This document shows positions 6,410-8,835 of a stretch of DNA of 8,835 nucleotides, piece by piece. A program made the position numbers and the translations under genes. Source of the DNA: Bacillus sp. (in: firmicutes) (GTDB lineage Bacteria > Bacillota > Bacilli > Bacillales > Cytobacillaceae); the NCBI GenBank assembly GCA_003457145.1, contig DMSR01000145.1, positions 1 to 8,835 of the forward strand, given 5' to 3'. How positions within the stretch are numbered: position 1 is the first letter of the stretch; each line of letters begins with the position of its first letter. The notes below the pieces were generated by a model that was not told the origin of the DNA, searched no databases, and saw only the letters and a list, made by a program, of their open reading frames with translations.

Positions 6410-7171
6410 ATGTCAGAGAAAAGAACTGTCACTTTTATTATCAGCCGTCAGGATACTCCTGATTCAGCCCCTTATCAGGAAACATTTGTATTGGATTACC
6501 GTCCAAATATGAATGTGATTTCGGCGCTGATGGAAATCCGTCGTAATCCCGTCAATTCAAAGGGAGAAGCCACTACACCTGTTGCGTGGGACATGAACTG
6601 TCTTGAGGAGGTCTGTGGCGCATGTTCTATGGTGATCAACGGCAGCCCTCGCCAGTCCTGTTCAGCATTGGTCGATCAGCTTGAGCAGCCGATCAGGCTT
6701 GAGGCCATGAGGACTTTCCCTGTTGTACGTGACCTCCAGGTTGATCGCAGCAGAATGTTCGATTCCTTGAAGCGCGTGAAGGCATGGATTCCGATTGATG
6801 GAACGTATGATCTTGGGCCAGGGCCACGCATGCCCGAGAAAAAGCGCCAATGGGCCTATGAACTTTCTAAGTGTATGACATGCGGCGTCTGTCTTGAGGC
6901 ATGCCCAAATGTTAATAGCAAGTCAGACTTTATCGGACCACAGCCATTATCACAGGTTCGCTTATTCAATGCCCACCCAACAGGTGCCTTGAACAAGGGT
7001 GAGCGACTTGAAACAATCATGGGAGACGGCGGACTAGCTAACTGCGGAAATTCCCAGAACTGCGTAGAGTCCTGCCCTAAGGGGATTCCATTGACTACTT
7101 CAATCGCAGCATTGAATCGCGATACTAGCATTCAAGCATTTAAAAACTTCTTTGGAAGTGACCAGATTTAA
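6410..7171 (+). CDS. sdhB: Succinate dehydrogenase iron-sulfur subunit
   Basis: Electron-transfer subunit of complex II, linking the SdhA flavin to the SdhC haems and menaquinone. Its 253 residues equal the Bacillus length. The N-terminal ferredoxin domain binds [2Fe-2S] through Cys64, Cys69, Cys72 and Cys84 (CLEEVCGAC...C). The C-terminal domain has CMTCGVCLEACP (Cys155, 158, 161, 165) and later Cys212, Cys218 and Cys222 (NCGNSQNCVESCPKG). By family rules 155/158/161/222 hold [4Fe-4S] and 165/212/218 hold [3Fe-4S]. All expected ligands are present. The gene starts six bases after the sdhA stop, with AAGGGGAG (6393-6400) overlapping the sdhA end, so the two are probably translationally linked. 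A strong terminator follows 13 bases after the stop, making this the last gene of the operon. Confidence 0.98.
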   Translation: MSEKRTVTFIISRQDTPDSAPYQETFVLDYRPNMNVISALMEIRRNPVNSKGEATTPVAWDMNCLEEVCGACSMVINGSPRQSCSALVDQLEQPIRLEAMRTFPVVRDLQVDRSRMFDSLKRVKAWIPIDGTYDLGPGPRMPEKKRQWAYELSKCMTCGVCLEACPNVNSKSDFIGPQPLSQVRLFNAHPTGALNKGERLETIMGDGGLANCGNSQNCVESCPKGIPLTTSIAALNRDTSIQAFKNFFGSDQI

Positions 7172-7184
7172 AGAGCCATTTCAG

Positions 7185-7217
7185 CCTCCTTTTCCAGCTT
7201 TGGAAGAGGAGGTTTTT
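7185..7217 (+). terminator. Intrinsic terminator of sdhCAB
   Basis: CCTCCTTTTCCA (7185-7196) pairs with TGGAAGAGGAGG (7201-7212) over 12 bp with one G-T pair. The loop is GCTT and the hairpin is followed by five T (7213-7217). It lies 13 bases after the sdhB stop and should end the operon transcript efficiently. Confidence 0.93.
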
Positions 7218-7475
7218 CTAATTACTGCCATATGACGCAAATTAATGATTAGGTTTAGCGGTATGCAAAATAAAAAAAAGAACTCAGTTGTTTAAAGGTT
7301 AATTGTGATAGTGTATATTTCCATTGATTCCTTCTGTTCTCTCTAGAGGTACACTATAAGTGTTCTATCGTGGATAATTAATTTCAAAAAGCTATGTTGC
7401 ATATTTTCATCCCTTTCGCTTTCATGATATGTTTTTTGCCATAAAATGCGCATTCAAAATAACAACTAAACCAGG
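7218..7475. other. Noncoding stretch between sdhB terminator and an orphan terminator
   Basis: No reading frame with a ribosome binding site is seen. It holds a perfect 8-bp inverted repeat, ATAGTGTA (7308-7315) and TACACTAT (7350-7357), separated by 34 bases that include the palindrome CTCTAGAG. GATAG (7307-7311) can alternatively pair with CTATC (7365-7369). Several weak -10-like boxes occur (TATATT near 7314, TATAAG at 7355, TAAAAT near 7442), none with a convincing -35. With the terminator at 7476-7503 the stretch could encode a small RNA, but no transcript start can be fixed. Confidence 0.3.
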
Positions 7476-7503
7476 AGGAAGGGACACTGTCTCATCCTTT
7501 TTT
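7476..7503 (+). terminator. Orphan intrinsic terminator upstream of the thioesterase gene
   Basis: AGGA (7476-7479) and GGGAC (7481-7485) pair with GTCTC (7489-7493) and TCCT (7495-7498) across one A-A mismatch. The loop is ACT, and five T (7499-7503) follow. It has full terminator form but stands about 260 bases beyond the sdhB terminator with no gene in between. It lies just ahead of the thioesterase promoter, so it may end an unrecognised small RNA or act as a backup for sdh read-through. Confidence 0.65.
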
Positions 7504-7525
7504 ATCATCCAGAAGAATGTTTATG

Positions 7526-7554
7526 TTTTCAAACTATTCAAATATATCTATAAT
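7526..7554 (+). promoter_or_regulatory. Sigma-A promoter of the thioesterase gene
   Basis: TTTTCA (-35, 7526-7531, four of six consensus) and a perfect TATAAT (7549-7554) are spaced by 17 bases. The predicted start near 7561 falls inside the palindromic operator that follows, fitting repression by steric hindrance. Confidence 0.75.
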
Positions 7555-7561
7555 AGAAAAA

Positions 7562-7579
7562 AGAATGAATGATCATTCA
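7562..7579 (+). promoter_or_regulatory. FadR-like operator (fatty acid degradation regulon)
   Basis: The 18 bases read AGAATGA-ATGA-TCATTCA. The Bacillus FadR (YsiA) box as I know it is TGAATGA-NTAN-TCATTCA, so there is one mismatch in the left half-site and one in the spacer. The inner 14 bases (7566-7579, TGAATGATCATTCA) are also a perfect palindrome on their own. The site covers the predicted transcription start and ends seven bases before the Shine-Dalgarno core. A palindromic repressor site is well supported; the FadR identity is inferred from the motif and from the acyl-CoA thioesterase product. Confidence 0.6.
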
Positions 7580-7599
7580 GTATGCAAGGAGGGACCATC

Positions 7600-8067
7600 A
7601 TGAAAAAAATGAGTTATGTTGAAGATCTCGTCAGCTGGGAAGAAGAATTTGAATTTTTTTATGAAGTTAAGGTGCGTTTTTCTGAAACAGATATGTTTGG
7701 ACATTTAAACAATACCGTTCCATTCACCTATTTTGAGCAGGCGAGGATCGAATATTTCAAGAATCAAGGCTTTATGCAGGATTGGATAAAGCCTAAAAAT
7801 GAAACCATCCCTGTTGTTGCTGATCTCCAATGCGATTATCTGAGCCAGGTTTTCTTTGATGAAGACCTGAAGATATATGTGAAGGCCGATTCAATTGGGA
7901 ATTCCTCTGTCGATCTTCACTACATGGGTAAAAAAACAGATGGCACGGTCTGCCTTGCAGGCAGGGGAACAATTGTCCAAATCTCTAAGCATACAGGCAA
8001 GGGCGTTCCTTGGACTGAAAATATGAGGTCGCTGTTTCTAAAGAGCAAAAAGTCCGCAGTAAAATAA
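7600..8067 (+). CDS. ysmA: Acyl-CoA thioesterase, 4HBT hotdog-fold family (YsmA-like)
   Basis: A 155-residue cytoplasmic protein predicted to hydrolyse an acyl-CoA thioester. The hotdog signature RFSETDMFGHLNNTVPFTYFEQARIEYF (26-53) holds the conserved Asp31, Gly34-His35, Asn37-Asn38 and Glu46-x-x-Arg49 of 4-hydroxybenzoyl-CoA thioesterase relatives. The central strands follow (LQCDYLSQVFFDEDLKIYVKAD and SVDLHYMGKK), then GRGTIVQI. No signal peptide or membrane helix is seen. AAGGAGGG (7586-7593) lies six bases before the ATG at 7600; the in-frame ATG at 7582 lies upstream of that site and next to the operator, so it is rejected as the start. The place between sdhB and gerE matches B. subtilis ysmA. 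The true substrate is unknown; a FadR-like operator points to fatty acyl-CoA. Confidence 0.85.
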   Translation: MKKMSYVEDLVSWEEEFEFFYEVKVRFSETDMFGHLNNTVPFTYFEQARIEYFKNQGFMQDWIKPKNETIPVVADLQCDYLSQVFFDEDLKIYVKADSIGNSSVDLHYMGKKTDGTVCLAGRGTIVQISKHTGKGVPWTENMRSLFLKSKKSAVK

Positions 8068-8090
8068 AACCCGATCAATAGGGTTGTTTT
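8066..8090 (+). terminator. Weak terminator-like hairpin after the thioesterase gene
   Basis: AACCC (8068-8072) pairs with GGGTT (8081-8085) around GATCAATA. After one bulged G there are four T (8087-8090) that can also pair with the A run at 8066. The stem is short, so termination may be incomplete. Confidence 0.5.
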
Positions 8091-8318
8091 GCTTAATGGC
8101 AGGGGATTCCCTTAGTCACGAAATCGTCCCTTTTACGTAATAATAAATATTGCCAAATGAAATCACGGTGATAATATAGCCGCTTTATAAGGCTATTGGC
8201 CGAGAAAGCATTCAAAATCGAAAAATCCAGAATCTTTATTTCACAGTAGATGTATTAGCAGCAGAGTTTACGAAAAGACCTTTAATAAAAAACAGCAAGA
8301 AGCTCTGTAAATGTTGTC
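8091..8318. other. Noncoding stretch before gerE
   Basis: I find no supported gene here. Its only structure is a 6-bp hairpin, ATAGCC (8176-8181) with GGCTAT (8191-8196), loop GCTTTATAA, without a T run on either strand. AGGG-GATT-CCCT near 8101 is a minor stem. The end of the stretch runs into the gerE promoter. Confidence 0.4.
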
Positions 8319-8346
8319 ACTTCAATTCTTTCCTTCACATATGATA
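8319..8346 (+). promoter_or_regulatory. Candidate sigma-K promoter of gerE
   Basis: CATATGATA (8338-8346) is a perfect CATANNNTA -10 box for sigma-K. ACT (8319-8321) lies 16 bases upstream, close to the ACM -35 element (the AC is present, the third base differs). B. subtilis gerE is transcribed by sigma-K in the late mother cell, so both motif and context agree. The start would fall near 8354. Confidence 0.7.
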
Positions 8347-8410
8347 TGTTGACTAAATTTATACCCACCCCGCAGTTCACAGCTGGCGAAGGCAAGGAGG
8401 ACTACAATAC

Positions 8411-8635
8411 TTGAAGGAAAATGAATATACTCACAAGCCATTACTCACAAAACGAGAAAGAGAAGTTTTCGAGCTGTTAGTCCAGGATAAAACAACAAAA
8501 GAGATCGCTAGTGAATTATTTATCAGCGAAAAAACGGTTCGGAACCATATTTCAAACGCCATGCAAAAGCTTGGTGTAAAGGGGCGTTCCCAAGCTGTTG
8601 TAGAGCTCCTGCGTATGGGAGAGCTAGAACTTTAA
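8411..8635 (+). CDS. gerE: Spore coat transcription regulator GerE
   Basis: Small LuxR/FixJ-type DNA-binding protein that, in the sporulating mother cell, activates or represses late sigma-K genes for spore coat proteins. It is 74 residues with no receiver domain, as in B. subtilis GerE, and nearly identical to it from memory beyond the first ten residues. The helix-turn-helix runs through [22 protein letters not shown] (12-33) and [23 protein letters not shown] (34-56), with the recognition helix around 41-53. It begins with TTG at 8411, placed nine bases after AAGGAGGA (8394-8401), which I recall is also the start codon in B. subtilis. It has its own sigma-K-like promoter and a hairpin after the stop, so it is probably monocistronic. 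Its presence marks the host as an endospore former. Confidence 0.97.
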   Translation: MKENEYTHKPLLTKREREVFELLVQDKTTKEIASELFISEKTVRNHISNAMQKLGVKGRSQAVVELLRMGELEL

Positions 8636-8640
8636 TCAAG

Positions 8641-8667
8641 ACCGGCCAACCAAATTGGGAGGCCGGT
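8641..8667 (+). terminator. GC-rich hairpin after gerE
   Basis: ACCGGCC (8641-8647) and GGCCGGT (8661-8667) form a perfect 7-bp GC-rich stem, with CCA/TGG able to pair inside the loop. It starts five bases after the gerE stop. The downstream bases (TAAGATGTTTATT) are only loosely T-rich, so termination is likely but may be inefficient. Confidence 0.6.
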
Positions 8668-8835
8668 TAAGATGTTTATTGGGGTTCTTTAGAGAGTTTC
8701 AGGGGACTAAAATGAATTCATTCTTGAAATTTGCTCGAAAAAAGTAGAAAATAAGGGCAATAGGAAAGCGTACAAAATGTCATCTCAGCTTGAAATTTAA
8801 GTTTATTGCAGATAAATGACAAAATGCTTTTATAA
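8668..8835. other. Unassigned 3' end of window
   Basis: 168 bases without a supported gene. It includes a 10-bp palindrome, ATGAATTCAT, near 8711-8720. At the very edge TTGCAG is followed 19 bases later by TATAA, which could be part of a promoter for a gene beyond the window but cannot be judged here. Confidence 0.3.

Noticed and set aside
7411..7424. Second cre-like sequence (TGAAAGCGAAAGGG, minus strand)
   Set aside because: Only nine of twelve fixed positions match and it is not placed near a convincing promoter.
7394..7444. 16-residue hydrophobic peptide frame (MLHIFIPFAF...)
   Set aside because: No ribosome binding site precedes it and such short frames occur by chance in AT-rich DNA.
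7582..7599. Earlier in-frame ATG for the thioesterase
   Set aside because: It lies before the AAGGAGGG site that serves the ATG at 7600 and directly abuts the operator.
7517..7603. 28-codon reading frame whose TGA overlaps the thioesterase ATG
   Set aside because: The thioesterase promoter lies inside it, so the main transcript would lack its start, and it has no good Shine-Dalgarno.
8805..8835. Partial promoter at the right edge (TTGCAG, 19 bases, TATAA)
   Set aside because: The spacing is long and the -10 is cut by the window end, so it cannot be supported.
1..8835. Insertion sequences, phage genes, CRISPR arrays, toxin-antitoxin pairs or tRNA genes
   Set aside because: All genes are conserved housekeeping or sporulation genes in a familiar Bacillus order, and no suitable repeats, transposase motifs or cloverleaf sequences were seen.

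Overview
The window looks like an ordinary chromosomal segment of a low-GC, endospore-forming Bacillaceae (Bacillus sensu lato). The basis is gene order (uvrC, lysC, yslB, sdhC-sdhA-sdhB, ysmA-like thioesterase, gerE, as I recall it from Bacillus subtilis), strong AGGAGG/AGGGGA ribosome binding sites, sigma-A promoters, a lysine riboswitch, a two-haem SdhC, and a spore-coat regulator with a sigma-K-type promoter. I see no mobile element, CRISPR array, tRNA or rRNA.

Layout. (1) 1-907: the 3' half of uvrC (nucleotide excision repair), cut by the window edge. (2) 908-1482: a 575-base control region for lysC with an extended -10 promoter, a 5' hairpin, an L-box lysine riboswitch whose P1 strand, antiterminator and terminator can be traced, then about 275 bases of unexplained leader. 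(3) 1483-2715: lysC, lysine-sensitive aspartokinase, with an internal Shine-Dalgarno and ATG at codon 246 for a separate beta subunit, closed by a 12-bp terminator. (4) 2766-3463: yslB on the minus strand, ending in hairpins that work as terminators in its own direction. (5) 3464-7217: an AT-rich gap, a sigma-A promoter, a leader of about 115 bases with a cre-like site and a very G-rich Shine-Dalgarno, then sdhC, sdhA and sdhB (succinate:menaquinone reductase, complex II) and a strong terminator. (6) 7218-8090: a noncoding stretch with an orphan terminator, then an acyl-CoA thioesterase (YsmA-like) whose start site is covered by a FadR-like palindrome. (7) 8091-8835: gerE with a TTG start and a sigma-K-type promoter, a trailing hairpin, and 168 bases of unassigned DNA.

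How it works together: lysC starts the aspartate pathway (lysine, and also diaminopimelate and dipicolinate for wall and spore) under feedback from lysine through the RNA leader. sdhCAB links the TCA cycle to the menaquinone pool, and its leader suggests carbon and iron control. The thioesterase may belong to the fatty acid degradation regulon. gerE acts late in the mother cell. These are neighbouring but independently promoted units. I found no convincing novel multi-gene system. The points most worth a second look are regulatory: the FadR-like operator, the orphan terminator, the cre-like element in the sdh leader and the long lysC leader.
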